DNA from: an uncultured Dehalococcoidia bacterium | GTDB lineage: Bacteria; Chloroflexota; Dehalococcoidia; Lucifugimonadales; UBA3495 | Direction: 5' to 3' | Assembly: GCA_951813535.1 (NCBI GenBank) | Contig: OX638345.1 | Span: 3,402,608 to 3,466,607, forward strand | DNA: 64,000 bases | Shown: positions 1 to 9,278 of the stretch, piece after piece | Numbering within the stretch: position 1 is the first letter of the stretch | Layout of the letters: each line of letters begins with the position of its first letter | Made by a program: the position numbers and the translations under genes | The notes under the pieces: generated by a model | Databases searched by the model: none | Seen by the model: the letters and a program-made list of their open reading frames with translations, nothing else | What the model was told of the DNA's origin: nothing

Positions 1-2075
1 ATGACACGCTGGACAAGACCGGTGGCTTCCCGGGACAGAGAACGCAACCAACGCGAAATCAGCGGACGCGCGCTGTCTCTCACATACTCTTGGAGCAGTG
101 CTCCCGCCACGACGTGGTCTGCCAAGCGTTCGTACGCGAGGAACACCACTTCTTTCTGGTTCGAATCGACACTCCAACCCCGGTCCACTACCAGGACACC
201 CGAGGTGACAAGCCCATGATAGAGAGAATTCCCGAACGGCCTCCCGGGAAGAAACTGGTTCGCCACCTGCTCGGCTCGACCCCGAGCCAACCAACCATCG
301 CCGACTTTGGCGAGCTCTTCGGTAAAGGCGCTAACAGCCAGTTTGACCAGATTATCCGCCGGGTTATAGTTGAGGCTCCTCGCCAATTCACCGTTGATGA
401 CGCTCCAATAGAGATCGAAGGCGGCCGTGATCCCTTGTAGACCTCTCGGCACCCGTGTAGCCCCGCTGCGGCTCAGCGCTTCGCAAACGGTTTTCAAATA
501 GAGCGGGTTGCCATACTCGGAATGCAGAAGCGGTGTTGAGGGGAACTCGAGGCCATAGTAGCCGAAGAACGTCTGCACGGCCTCGTATTCGTGGCCTGCG
601 AAACCGGCGTGGGTCAAGGAGGCCGCACGGTCCCGGAGTTCCTGCGGAATGATGTCATCTTGGTAGGTAGTGCGCACGGACATCACTATCCCGATCCAGG
701 GAGATGACTCGAGACGAGCCAGGAACGGGGACAGATGGCTCGGCCAGATATCCAAGCCACGGCCCTCATTTAGCGCATCGATTATCACGAGGGCCAGGGA
801 GTTTGACACCTGTGCAGCGGCTTCCAGCGCACCAACGAACTCATCGAACTCCGAAGCGTGCATACCAAGGTGCTGTCGTGCCTGGTTCCAGGGTTCGGAC
901 ACATCGGTGAACCGCTGCCCCATCAGCAGGACGGTAGGAGCCCCGGCATCGAGACGCCGGCGGGCAAAATCGCACAGCAGGTGTGTCTTCCCCGTTCCCG
1001 GCGCGCCCGTCAGTACCAGAGCTTGGCGGTTGATGAACTTCTCAGCGCTCTCCAATTGCGAGGACACACGAACGATCTCCCGCCCGAACCTGGCGATATC
1101 CCGCGCGACCTGCACATGAGGATTGACCAGGTAACGAACGTTCTCGCCGGTAGGATCCTGTTGCGCCGCATATTCCTCGCCCAGTTCTGCTACCTCCCTG
1201 TGCGATTCCTCCACCAGTGGTTGGATCTCCGCAATCCGATCCACGATCCTGCCCAGGAGGACGTCGCCTGCCGGTCCAATTTCCAGGTTGGCGAACTCGT
1301 CCAGGACGCGATTGCCCGCCGCAACCAGTTCACCAAGGTCATACTCTGGGGTTCCGCGCATTTCAGCATAGGCGGGATATCGCAACATTCGCAGTGAGTC
1401 TCGTATATCGACCGCGTAGGACCGGAGGCCATCGACGGCGGAATCGGTGCGGGCGAAGAGGTCGAGGCGCTTTGCGATGTCCAATTCGACGTGGACCTCC
1501 GGCGTGTAACGCGGGCCCGCAACGCGACGGGCTTCTTCCCACCGGTCAGAAAACCAAGACTGATCGAAACCCTGTTGCCCGAACCAATAGTAGAGGCGGC
1601 CTATGTGCTGTCGCCGGGAGAGACGGTCCAGTAACTCAGAGGAACCCCACCACACGAACTCAACCTGCATACCACGGTTTTGCGCCCAGCCTTCCCACTT
1701 TCGTACATGCCGGTCCCAAGTCTCCATAGCATACTGTTGGCCTTGGATACGCGGGTCAGACCGGTCCCTCGGGATGCACACGAGATAGCGCACCAGGTTG
1801 GGATGCTTTTCCAGCGCGGTCCTGACGGATCGGTCGAGCTGGGTCCATTGAGGCCCGCCGAGCGAGTCTACAAAATACTTCGCCTGCCAACCCCACTCGT
1901 TCCCGTCCGGAAAGGTGCAGTAGCACTCAACGCCGGCGTCAGGATCGCCCGTGCGGTTGAACTTGGCATCGACCGGGGTCTCTGTCCTTGCAAGCTGGGC
2001 GCACAGCTCTTCGAAGCCGGCCCGCTGCGAGCCACCCAAAGCACGTATGGATGTCCAGTTCACTGTAACCATCAT
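1..2075 (-). CDS. STAND NTPase with N-terminal Mrr-like nuclease domain (Avs-like), 3' end outside window
   Basis: The reverse strand is open from 2075 down to base 1 (at least 691 residues) and continues past the window. The N-terminus reads as a PD-(D/E)xK nuclease: GFEELCAQL, then DAGVE (about residues 48-52) and a QAK lysine about 15 residues later. A P-loop LTGAPGTGKT (Lys about 363) and a Walker B-like LVIIDALNEG (about 428-437) follow, then helical sequence. Nuclease plus STAND ATPase is the architecture of Avs proteins, which sense phage terminase or portal and then cut DNA; that function is inferred from architecture. Tandem ATGs at 2075 and 2072 lack a Shine-Dalgarno, and TATAGA lies directly upstream, so the transcript could be nearly leaderless. 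The sensor repeats that would fix the family lie outside the window. Confidence 0.8.
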   Translation of the reverse strand, partial: MMVTVNWTSIRALGGSQRAGFEELCAQLARTETPVDAKFNRTGDPDAGVECYCTFPDGNEWGWQAKYFVDSLGGPQWTQLDRSVRTALEKHPNLVRYLVCIPRDRSDPRIQGQQYAMETWDRHVRKWEGWAQNRGMQVEFVWWGSSELLDRLSRRQHIGRLYYWFGQQGFDQSWFSDRWEEARRVAGPRYTPEVHVELDIAKRLDLFARTDSAVDGLRSYAVDIRDSLRMLRYPAYAEMRGTPEYDLGELVAAGNRVLDEFANLEIGPAGDVLLGRIVDRIAEIQPLVEESHREVAELGEEYAAQQDPTGENVRYLVNPHVQVARDIARFGREIVRVSSQLESAEKFINRQALVLTGAPGTGKTHLLCDFARRRLDAGAPTVLLMGQRFTDVSEPWNQARQHLGMHASEFDEFVGALEAAAQVSNSLALVIIDALNEGRGLDIWPSHLSPFLARLESSPWIGIVMSVRTTYQDDIIPQELRDRAASLTHAGFAGHEYEAVQTFFGYYGLEFPSTPLLHSEYGNPLYLKTVCEALSRSGATRVPRGLQGITAAFDLYWSVINGELARSLNYNPADNLVKLAVSAFTEELAKVGDGWLARGRAEQVANQFLPGRPFGNSLYHGLVTSGVLVVDRGWSVDSNQKEVVFLAYERLADHVVAGALLQEYVRDSARPLISRWLRSLSREATGLVQRV

Positions 2076-2538
2076 TCTATAGCAAACCCGGATCTGATCA
2101 TGTCCGCCCGGACTTCTGCCGCATGTTGCACTTGGTGGCGGAAAGGATAGCGTGGAGCCGCCGGCAGCGACCGTTCAGAGGTCACTTGATGGTAAAACGC
2201 GGGGTGGCGAGCCTCAATCCCGCCTGTTGGCAGGAAAGTTTCGAGTACCATTCCAAAACGGGGAATCGAAGCGTTTTTGCCTGGGCAGCGACCGGCGGCG
2301 GCACGTTGAATTGTCGAGACAAACGAGTGATAGTCCCAAGAACAGGATGGCAACACATGCTGGAGCAGTTTCGGAAAGCCCTCAATATCAGCGCAGAAAC
2401 AGCGAATACGGGATAGTGCAGCCAATTGACGTTACATTTTACAGGGAGCGATAGCAACAGTGTCATATGGCTGTTTCCCAGCGATTCCGTCTTGTTATAC
2501 GAAAAGCAAAAACGTGCATTTGGCGGGCTGGGCGACCG
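2076..2538. other. Intergenic gap, no gene recognised
   Basis: This 463-bp stretch lies between the Avs-like gene, transcribed leftward, and the end of the broken recombinase. Several short overlapping frames exist on both strands. None has a convincing ribosome-binding site, a conserved motif or protein-like composition. No repeats or terminator-like hairpins stood out. Confidence 0.5.
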
Positions 2539-3511
2539 CTACAACAAGTACCGTAGCGCAGATCCTGCGGACTCGCCGCGGGTGTAGCGGCCGACCATGC
2601 CGCCGCCCTGTTTCCAGCGGCCCTGGCGTTCGATTTCGTGGGTGGGGGCGCCGTTCTGGGTCATGCGCCGCGCAATGCCGACGCGTCCGCTGTGGCCGCT
2701 GAATAACTCCCAGTCCGCCAGCCCCGCGGCCCGGGCGATGGCCTTCACCCGCCGGGCGATCTGGGACTCCGACAGCCCGGACACCTTCTCCCCACCGCCA
2801 ACCCCCGCCGGCCGGATGGCGGCGAGCGCCTGCGTGGCGGCCGGGGTTATGGCCACGGGGGCGCCCTGGGCCTCGGCGTCAGTCTTCGAACGAATGACAG
2901 TGATGCGGCCGGAGGCGTCCTCCCAGCGCTGCACATCGCCCCAGGTCAGAGCGGCCGCCTCGGAACGTCTCAATCCCGCGTCGGAGAGCACGACCACTAG
3001 GGCCAGGTCGAACCTAGCCCTCTCCGCGGCCTGCTCGGGCGTTTCGAAGCCGCGGCCGCGCCTTCGGGGCTGGACGGCGGTGAGGCGGATCACGGCGAGG
3101 ACGTCGGCGGTGAGGGCGCCGGACTGGCGCTGGGGCTTCGAGAGGCGCCGGCCCCATCCCTTTAAAGAGGCGCGCACGCCGGGGTCCCAGCAGGGGGACT
3201 CCAGCTTGGCCCACTGGTGGGCCTTCGAGATGGCGGACGTGGCCAGGCGCAGGGTGGCGACGGATGCGCCGGAGCCCGCGCGGGCGGCCAGATAGCGGGC
3301 CACAGTGAGGGGCTCGGCCGGCAGAGATCGGAGGCCCACCTCGTCGCATCAGTCGGTGAAGATGCGCCACTGGGCGTCGTAGGTCCGGCGGGTGTTGTCG
3401 GCGAGCGAGGACCGACTCCAGGGATGCGGCGACGCCCCGGTCGGCGGCGCGCAGCTCGGGCAGTGGGGCGGGTTCCAGGGGGACGATCTGCAGGTCGGCA
3501 GCGGTGGTCAT
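2539..3511 (-). pseudogene. Tyrosine recombinase/integrase, frameshifted and with an in-frame stop
   Basis: The C-terminal 266 codons are intact and carry tyrosine-recombinase signatures: the first Arg in AGLRRSEAAALTW, HSGR as the HxxR box, and GRWKQGGGMVGRYTR with the nucleophilic Tyr. The N-terminus begins at ATG 3511 (MTTAADLQIVP) and runs in another frame until about 3410. The natural continuation ADNTRRTYDAQWRIFTD then meets a TGA at 3349-3351 where Trp is expected before CDEVGLRSLP. One indel plus one nonsense change therefore inactivate it, although a GTG at 3339 could still start the catalytic domain. It sits next to the palindrome cluster hit by IS1380 and may be the remnant of an integrative element. 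Confidence 0.8.
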
Positions 3512-3770
3512 GGATGGGTCTCCGGAGGCGGGATTGCGGGGACGATGAGGGCGCGTTTTCGGCGGGTGAAAGATGCGCGATAAGCCTAATTGTCGCGCGG
3601 CGAATAAATGTGCGCGAGAGCGCCGCAACCGGCTATTTTCACCGTCGTTTGCCTGACCACGGCGGACCGAAAACCGTTCATCGCGGAGAGTCGCCGTTGT
3701 GCGCGTTCGGCCGAGCGCTGGGTCCTGCCGCGTGAACACGCCGTCAACCGCCACGGCGGCGCCGGCGATG
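3512..3770. other. Intergenic gap upstream of the recombinase remnant
   Basis: This is the sequence between the recombinase start and the palindrome cluster. No coding frame on either strand looks real. It probably holds the recombinase promoter, but no clear -35/-10 pair could be picked. Confidence 0.4.
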
Positions 3771-3840
3771 AATGGATAGTTATCCATTGCAATGGTACCC
3801 ATACCCGTCCATTGGAATGCATTCGCAATGGAATGGATGC
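3771..3840. promoter_or_regulatory. Left half of a cluster of palindromic sites split by IS1380
   Basis: Seventy bases are packed with dyads built on AATGG/CCATT. AATGGATA-GT-TATCCATT at 3771-3788 has perfect 8-bp arms. CCATTG and GCAATGG flank the perfect palindrome GAATGCATTC (3815-3824), giving a near-perfect 23-bp dyad at 3809-3831. The other half lies at 5557-5592, beyond the inserted IS. Iterated dyads of this kind are typical of operators, partition sites or recombinase arm sites; which applies here is unknown. Confidence 0.6.
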
Positions 3841-3843
3841 TAA

Positions 3844-5552
3844 GCCCGAATCCACCGAAGGGATCCAATGGTGCGGGTCAAACGAGGCGTGAATGGTGCG
3901 GGGAAGAATGGGCCGGGCTTTGATCCGGACGGATTGGTGCTGGCGCTGGGTGTGTCGGCGGCGCGAAGGAGATTTTGGCAGTCGGCGTCGCTGGCGACGG
4001 TCGGGATCAGTCTGCGGATTGCAGCAGGAGACACGGGAGGACCTGCCGGATGCTGGCCTGCCGGAGGGTTAGGTAGTCAGGGACGGGTCAAACGCTGCGG
4101 GCGTGGTCAGTAAGGGAGTGGTAGGGCGCGCAATCGGGCGAGGGCCCGACTGAACTGGTTTTGCCAGGGCCAGCCCTGGGGGAGATGCAGGGTGAGGCGG
4201 CGGGCCGTGCGGGTGATGCGTCCGGCCAGGGAGAAGAAGCGTCGCCTGAGGGTCTTGGTAGTTGTCACCGGCTGGCCCAGGCCGATGCGTGCGGTCCAGC
4301 GAGCCAGGTTGTGGGCGATGACCTGCACTGCCAGCCAGGCGGCGTTGGCGGGGAAACGGCCCGATGGCAGATGGTTGAGACCCACCCCGTACTTGAGGTC
4401 GCGGATGGCGTTCTCAATCTCGGCGTGGCGACGGTGATCGGCCTCAAGATCCAGCGTCTCGCCGTCCCGGTCGGTGATGAAAGCGTGATAGCTGTAGTTG
4501 GCGAAAAGGGCCAACTGTGAGCCGGGCGTGGGTTTCACCCTTCGCACGATGAGCCGTACCGGTACAGCGTCGGGCTCGCTCCGGAAAGGAGTGTATTCAG
4601 CCTCAGCCACGTCGGCGGCGCCCTCCATCCAGTACGGGATGGGCATCCAGTCGGTCTCGGGAATAGCCTCAATAATGTTGCGCAGGGTCTGGTGCTGTCG
4701 GACGGTGATGGAGAAGCGGACCTTCATCTTCCGGCAGACGGCGACGATGCCGTGGGTGTAGAAGCCACTGTCGGCGCGCACGGTGAGTGGTCCCGTGGCT
4801 CCGGCATAGCGCACGCGGTTGACGGTTTCCCGCAGGAAGTGGGCGGCGCCCCGAGCCGTGTTGGCTCGTCCCTGGCGCAGCCGAGCCATCAGCACGTCGC
4901 CGGTGCCAGCGGCCACGGCCAACAGCGGGTGATAGCCCCGCTGACCGGTGTAGTTGTGGCGCTGTGCGCCCTCCTTGGCCAGCCAGTAGGTCTCGCAGAC
5001 TGTGGAGTCCAGGTCGATGGTCAGCGGATCATCACCCGGTCCGGCCCCAGCGGCCCAGGCTCGGGCCAGAAACTCACGGCCCACCCGATCCAACTGGCGC
5101 ACGTGGCCCCAACGGAAGCTGCGCAGGAACGTACCCAGCGTGGATGGCGCCTTCACAGTACAGCCCAGTACCCGCTCGGTTCCACCAGCGCGCAACCCGT
5201 CGGCATCGTCGATGCAGTCTCCACCAGCCAGCGCCGACGCCACCAGGGTCAGCAGCTTGTCTCCCGCATTAGCCCGACCCGGCGCATCTCCCAGGTCAAC
5301 ATGGCGGTCCACCAACTCGCCCAGTCCCAGATGATGGGCCAGCGTGACCGGCAGGATCAGCCCAGCATCAGCCACCAGGCGGTGGTCATCGAAGACGGCG
5401 CAGATGCGGTCGAGGCGCTCAGGTGGTAGCATCCGATGGGTGCTCCTTGTTCTCGGGTGGTTTTCGTTGTCAAAAACCATTATCCCCGAAGCCGGGAGCA
5501 CTTTCTTATCGCCTCACCCCGAGGCCACACTCATCCTTTCGGTGGATTTGGG
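3844..5552 (-). mobile_element. IS1380-family insertion sequence, copy A
   Basis: This is a 1,709-bp element with imperfect terminal inverted repeats of about 21 bp (GCCCGAATCCACCGAAGGGA at the left end, GCCCAAATCCACCGAAAGGA inverted at the right). A 4-bp direct repeat CTAA flanks it at 3840-3843 and 5553-5556. The exact ends are ambiguous by one base. One transposase gene fills most of it, with about 260 bp of non-coding DNA after the stop. Copy B at 41489-43197 is the same length, inverted and nearly identical, so both inserted recently. Confidence 0.92.
4107..5432 (-). CDS. IS1380-family transposase (copy A)
   Basis: This 441-residue DDE transposase is full length for the family. The acidic residues are visible as IDLDSTV (Asp142), VRADSGF (Asp221) and HAEIENAIRDLKYG (Glu338 or 340). 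The frame extends upstream to 5501, but MLPPERLDR at 5432 follows an AAGGAG in the leader (about 9 bases upstream) and is preferred. Compared with copy B it has Met for Thr in the DWxPIPYW motif and a few changes near the C-terminus, such as Asn-Ala for Asn-Gly in FPANxAW. No frameshift is seen, so it should be active. Confidence 0.93.
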   Translation of the reverse strand: MLPPERLDRICAVFDDHRLVADAGLILPVTLAHHLGLGELVDRHVDLGDAPGRANAGDKLLTLVASALAGGDCIDDADGLRAGGTERVLGCTVKAPSTLGTFLRSFRWGHVRQLDRVGREFLARAWAAGAGPGDDPLTIDLDSTVCETYWLAKEGAQRHNYTGQRGYHPLLAVAAGTGDVLMARLRQGRANTARGAAHFLRETVNRVRYAGATGPLTVRADSGFYTHGIVAVCRKMKVRFSITVRQHQTLRNIIEAIPETDWMPIPYWMEGAADVAEAEYTPFRSEPDAVPVRLIVRRVKPTPGSQLALFANYSYHAFITDRDGETLDLEADHRRHAEIENAIRDLKYGVGLNHLPSGRFPANAAWLAVQVIAHNLARWTARIGLGQPVTTTKTLRRRFFSLAGRITRTARRLTLHLPQGWPWQNQFSRALARLRALPLPY

Positions 5553-5556
5553 CTAA

Positions 5557-5592
5557 TGGAATGGTATCCATTCCATACCATTGGGTACCAAT
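5557..5592. promoter_or_regulatory. Right half of the palindrome cluster split by IS1380
   Basis: Directly after the IS target duplication, GGAATGG-TAT-CCATTCC (5558-5574) overlaps a second dyad with ATGGTAT and ATACCAT arms (5561-5581). TTGGGTACCAA follows. Joined to 3771-3840 by removing the IS, this makes about 105 bp of continuous AATGG/CCATT dyads between the recombinase and the zinc-knuckle gene. Confidence 0.6.
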
Positions 5593-5688
5593 CCACGGCC
5601 GGGCGCCGTCCCGGGCAAAGCGCGAAAGGGCAGCGGTGGTTTTCACTACAATCCGGTTGACGCGACCAATCACCTGGAGGTGAAGACC

Positions 5689-5904
5689 ATGCCCCAATGT
5701 GTTGCCTGCGGCGCCGAGCTGGAGCCGCCCGTCCGCACACCCCAAACCGTCTACGTGAAGAGCCTCTACCGCATCGGCGGCCAGGACTACTGCCGCCACC
5801 ACATCATCAGGGCCGCGGTGGCCGCCGGCGTTATCGCCGAGATCAGGGCCGGCGCCGCTCCGGTGGCGGCCGCGACGCGGGGGAGCGCCTTCGACCGAGT
5901 ATGA
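5689..5904 (+). CDS. Small zinc-knuckle protein, repeat module copy 1 (intact)
   Basis: This 71-residue protein starts MPQCVACGAEL, with a CxxC pair, and has DYCRHHIIRA about 30 residues later. A Cys2-His type metal site is likely. CTGGAGGTGAAG provides a ribosome-binding site 9 bases upstream of ATG 5689. Function is unknown. Nine bases separate its stop from the ASCH gene, so the two are probably co-transcribed. The same module recurs, broken, at 7558 and 26056, so it travels with this locus. It could be a DNA- or RNA-binding partner of the ASCH protein, which is inference from linkage. Confidence 0.7.
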   Translation: MPQCVACGAELEPPVRTPQTVYVKSLYRIGGQDYCRHHIIRAAVAAGVIAEIRAGAAPVAAATRGSAFDRV

Positions 5905-5913
5905 CCGGCGAGT

Positions 5914-6417
5914 ATGACCGGCTCCATCAGCGCTGACCCGGTGTACGCCATCACGCTGCACCAGCCTTGGGCATCGCTGATCACGCTGGGGCTCAAGACG
6001 GTGGAGACGCGGTCTTGGCCGGCCCCGGCTAGGCTGGTAGGTCAACGTATCGCTGTCCACGCCGGCAAGCGACTGGTTCGGCAACCGGGTGAGCGCATCG
6101 AACGGGAGCTGCTGGCCCAGTGGGGAGAAGACTGGCGGCTGAACATCCCGATCGGCGCGGTGGTGGCCACCGCCACCCTGGCCGGAATGGCCCGGGTGGA
6201 GCACATGGATCTGACGAGTAGCCACGCGGTGCATGACCCCGGCACCGAGGTAGGCTCCATCGCAGGAATGGAACGAACCCCCGTCGATCCCTGGGGCGAC
6301 TTCAGCGTCGGCCGCTGGCTGTGGTTCCTGGACGACGTTGAGGCGTTGCCGGAACCGATCCCGGCCGTCGGCCGGCAGTCCTTCTGGCGCTGGGATGCCG
6401 GTGATCAGCGGTGGTGA
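5914..6417 (+). CDS. ASCH domain protein
   Basis: This 167-residue protein has the ASC-1 homology fold signature: YAITLHQPWASLITLG, KTVETRSWPAP, GQRIAVHAGK, GAVVATATLAG, then DFSVGRWLWFLDDV and PIPAVGRQSFWRW at the end. ASCH domains are PUA-like and bind RNA or modified nucleotides; some members hydrolyse modified nucleosides. The length fits a stand-alone bacterial ASCH protein. The ATG at 5914 follows the zinc-knuckle stop by nine bases. A decayed second copy starts at 26285, again directly after the zinc-knuckle module. Confidence 0.85.
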   Translation: MTGSISADPVYAITLHQPWASLITLGLKTVETRSWPAPARLVGQRIAVHAGKRLVRQPGERIERELLAQWGEDWRLNIPIGAVVATATLAGMARVEHMDLTSSHAVHDPGTEVGSIAGMERTPVDPWGDFSVGRWLWFLDDVEALPEPIPAVGRQSFWRWDAGDQRW

Positions 6418-6717
6418 CCTGACCTCCGACCATCGGTCTAGGATCAATGTTGGATTCTGGATTACCGGCGGCGAGAGACGCCGGCTGAATCAGACGTGGC
6501 CGCGCGTCGGCGACGGAGCGTCGATGCAGAACTTCTTGGCGCTGCAGTCTACGCGGATGCCTTGGGCTGCGGCGCTGCCATTTTTCACGGTTACCCCGAC
6601 AGGGTGCGGGTTTCAGTTTCGGCCTGGTACTGGACGCAGTGGAAATCCATCGCCGTTCCCTCCGGAATGCTCCAGGCCCGGATGATGGGGTGGGGCTGTG
6701 GCATCGTCGATGTCGCC
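6418..6717. other. Intergenic gap, possible degenerate gene
   Basis: About 300 bp follow the ASCH gene. A frame ending at 6729 contains FHGYPDRVRVSVSAWYW, which looks somewhat protein-like. It has no plausible start with a ribosome-binding site and overlaps the end of the opposing frame at 6718. No family was recognised, so it is left uncalled. Confidence 0.35.
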
Positions 6718-7053
6718 TCAGAACCCTAGCTTCTTCCGGAACTTGGCCAAGAACCCATCATCGGTCCGTTCATGCCGCGGCGCCACCGGTCGTCCCTCGC
6801 GCTGAACGGGCGGCGGCGCTGGCCTTGGCGGCGGCGGTGGCACTGCAGGCGGAGGCTCAAGCTCCCCGGCATCTATCATGCGCTGGTACGCCACTCGCAT
6901 ACTGTCACCAGTCCGGCCGGAGCCGCCCTCCATGCAATCGGCCAGGGCACAGGCCCAGCGTGTTGCGCACAGTCTCGCTGGCGCGCACCAGCCGTACCGC
7001 CGCAGTGGGAAACTGCGGGTTGTTATGGTGGAAGCGTCATGGCGTTCCACCAT
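6718..7053 (-). CDS. Hypothetical protein with Pro-rich linker and basic C-terminus
   Basis: This 111-residue frame starts at ATG 7053. The C-terminal half looks real: a short helix MRVAYQRMIDAGELE, a run of prolines, and a basic tail ending FLAKFRKKLGF. The N-terminal half is rich in Cys, Arg and Trp and may be out of frame. The alternative frame there reads VRLVRASETVRNTLGLC, so a frameshift near 6950 is possible. No function can be assigned and no strong ribosome-binding site was found. Confidence 0.35.
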   Translation of the reverse strand: MVERHDASTITTRSFPLRRYGWCAPARLCATRWACALADCMEGGSGRTGDSMRVAYQRMIDAGELEPPPAVPPPPPRPAPPPVQREGRPVAPRHERTDDGFLAKFRKKLGF

Positions 7054-7182
7054 GCCGGCCGGCGCCAGATCGTCGACCATCAAACTGGAAACGATGAACC
7101 GTTGTGAAAGAGCTGGCTCTGGCCGGCCGGCAGCAGCTAGAATGGCCACAGGCCACAAGCTCGCAAAAGGCAAAGGAACAGC

Positions 7183-7548
7183 ATGGGAACTTTCCGGATA
7201 ACAGTTGAAATAGCCGATCCACAAGGCCAGCACTTCGAAGCGGTGGACATGCTGGTCGATACCGGGGCCACATTCACCAAGGCCCCCAGAAACCTGCTGG
7301 AGCGGCTGGGCGTCCCAGTCGAAAGCACCTACACTGCCGAACTCGCGGACGGCAGCCGCGAGGAACGCACCCGGGGCAGGACCATGATCCGGCTGGAGGG
7401 GAAGGAGTTCTCCACGCCCGTGACTTTCGGAGAGAACGGGGAACAGAACCTGCTGGGGGCCATAGCCCTGGAAGACGCCATGCTGGCAGTGGACCCGCAC
7501 TCGAGAAGACTGATACCAGTCGACGCCCTAGAAATGACCAGCACGTAG
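7183..7548 (+). CDS. Retropepsin-like aspartyl protease (clan AA)
   Basis: The protein is 121 residues, the length of a single retropepsin half that must dimerise. The catalytic motif is MLVDTGATFTKAP (Asp27), followed by hydrophobic strands and a second motif region LLGAIALEDAMLAVDP. Bacterial single-domain members (gag-polyprotein putative aspartyl protease type) are common near mobile DNA and toxin-like genes, and their substrates are mostly unknown. AAAGGAACAGC precedes the ATG. The broken second zinc-knuckle copy begins ten bases after its stop. Confidence 0.8.
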   Translation: MGTFRITVEIADPQGQHFEAVDMLVDTGATFTKAPRNLLERLGVPVESTYTAELADGSREERTRGRTMIRLEGKEFSTPVTFGENGEQNLLGAIALEDAMLAVDPHSRRLIPVDALEMTST

Positions 7549-7557
7549 GTGAGTACC

Positions 7558-7780
7558 ATGCCCCAATGCGTTGCCTGCGGCGCCCAACTGGAGCCGCCCG
7601 TCCACACCCCACACCGTCTACGTCAAGACCCTCTACCGCATCGCCGACCAGGACTACTGCCGCCACCACATCATCAGAGCCGCGGTGGCCACCGGCGTCA
7701 TCACCCCAGGTAAAAACCGCCACCGGTACCGGTACAGTCGTCATCAACACCAATGGCTGACCGACGGCTGGGCCTTTTGA
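7558..7780 (+). pseudogene. Zinc-knuckle module copy 2, frameshifted
   Basis: It begins MPQCVACGAQLEPPVHTP, nearly identical to 5689-5904. One base is missing in the CGTCCACACCCC region, which shifts the frame. The second half continues in another frame as TVYVKTLYRIADQDYCRHHI and RAAVATGVI, with a new C-terminus ending at 7780. No ASCH gene follows, unlike copy 1. Confidence 0.7.
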
Positions 7781-7824
7781 ACTCCAGGACCGTCCCTAAT
7801 ATGGAGTTTCCAGGGGAAGCTTTT

Positions 7825-9216
7825 CTAATGATCTATATCTGCCATGGCCCTGTCCAAGCCGTATGTCCCCAGCACGTGCATGCGGTCTATCAGGCCGAGG
7901 CACCGGGTTTTAACCTGACGGGCTGAGGTTTGGCTGTAAGCGCGCACCACCAGACCGGCCACGTTCCGAGCGCTGATCGCGTTCATGTTGGGCATATCCC
8001 CTGCGGCGAGGTCGAGAAAACGCTCGCAGGCCGCCACAATCAACTCGGGAACGTTCGCGGACGTCTCCTCTAACGCCGTGATCAGCGGATTCACGTGGGT
8101 GGTGAATGCGGGACTTTCGATGTAATGGCGGGCGAGATCGGCGTAGTCATCCAGATCACGGCCGCTGAGTCCGCGAAAGCAAAAGGCGGCCTTGCCCCTG
8201 ACCTCGCTGTCCGGGTCATTGAACAACTGAGCAAGCATGGCATCGCACTCCGCACGAAGGGCACTGGCCTTCAGGTTGGCTGCATAGACCTCCGCAGCGC
8301 CCAACCTGAGCGGGTTTGGTCCGGAGGCGCACCTCCGACCCAACGGGAGTGCCTCGTCTATGGTCAGCGACGCCAAACACGACTGGCGTGCACCCGCCTG
8401 TGCCAGGCCATCGTCGTCGGACGTCAACATCCGCGAGAGAATCGGCTCCAAGTCATCGAAGTGTGTGTGAACTCCGTACCTCAGGAATTGGTTGACGAAA
8501 TAAGTGCCTAGAACCTGGTCATCCTCGCAGAGTTCAACGAAACGCTCCACGGCAAAATCACGGTCGTATCTCAACGCAGCAAGGAGGGCGTGTGCCACCA
8601 TGGTTCGAACGGCGGGCGACGGGTCGTGGACCAAGACTTGCAGATGGGGTTTGAAGAATTCGAGGTAGCTGCGGTCCTGGAAGATCAACCTGGCGATCGA
8701 GTCTGCGGCCGTTCCCCTGGCGCAGTTGATTCCTGCCATCATCAGATCCACCTGGTAATCCGTGGAACCTTCATGCGGGTCCGGATCCTGGGTTGCGTAC
8801 CAAGCCACCATCTCCAATGCCTCATCTGGCAAAACGGTATCTGGAAAATGGACCAGCGGCCTGATTATCCAACGACCCGCAGGCCGGCCCGGCAACCGGT
8901 GGCATCGGAGACAGGCTTGTGCGACTTGGTCGACACTGAGGTCAGAACCATCCAGTCCCCGCAGTATGGCTCCGAAATAGACGGGATTCACGTCGTCGGG
9001 CATCTGATGGGCGAGGTTTGCAAATCTCTCCGGATCCTGCTTCGCTTGGGACTCCAAGACACGCGAAAGCTCTACAGAGCCGCCAACCCAAGCATCCCTG
9101 GCGTAAGGGGAATACTCTTGGTAATACCGCTCCATGGCGCTCAGCCAATCGGAGTCGGTCATGTGAGCAGCTGAGTTCTCGGCTATGGGAGACTCTACGA
9201 TTCTAGCTTCCATGAT
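7825..9216 (-). pseudogene. C-terminal HEAT/helical part of a Cap4-STAND (Avs-like) gene, separated by an insertion
   Basis: This 462-codon frame (ATG 9213) encodes repeated helical hairpins such as PSPAVRTMVAHALLAALRYDRDFAVERF and DPDSEVRGKAAFCFRGLSG. It has no nuclease or P-loop of its own. It is the tail of the gene whose front lies at 19522-22602. If 9225-19542 and one 8-bp duplication are removed, the front's ...GEPGPS runs straight into I-MEARIVESP in the same frame, giving one protein of about 1,483 residues. As it stands, a separate fragment might be made from ATG 9213, but it would lack the ATPase. In Avs proteins this region recognises the phage ligand. Confidence 0.85.
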
Positions 9217-9224
9217 GCTCGGGC
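9217..9224. repeat. Left 8-bp target-site duplication (GCTCGGGC)
   Basis: GCTCGGGC here is identical to 19543-19550, each directly outside a terminal inverted repeat. IS1595-family elements make 8-bp duplications, which matches the transposase inside. Confidence 0.93.
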
Positions 9225-9246
9225 GGGGCCTATATACCCCGCTAGA
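9225..9246 (+). repeat. Left terminal inverted repeat of the IS1595-type element
   Basis: This 22-bp end begins GGGGCC and contains TATATA. It matches the reverse complement of 19521-19542 at 21 of 22 positions; the single difference is C here and G there after TATATA. Confidence 0.92.
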
Positions 9247-9278
9247 CCCCCCGCAAAGGCAACCGAGGCAGCGCCCCG

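Noticed and set aside
4692-5429. Long frames antisense to the IS1380 transposase
   Set aside because: Shadow frames of a GC-rich gene; the same ones appear opposite copy B.
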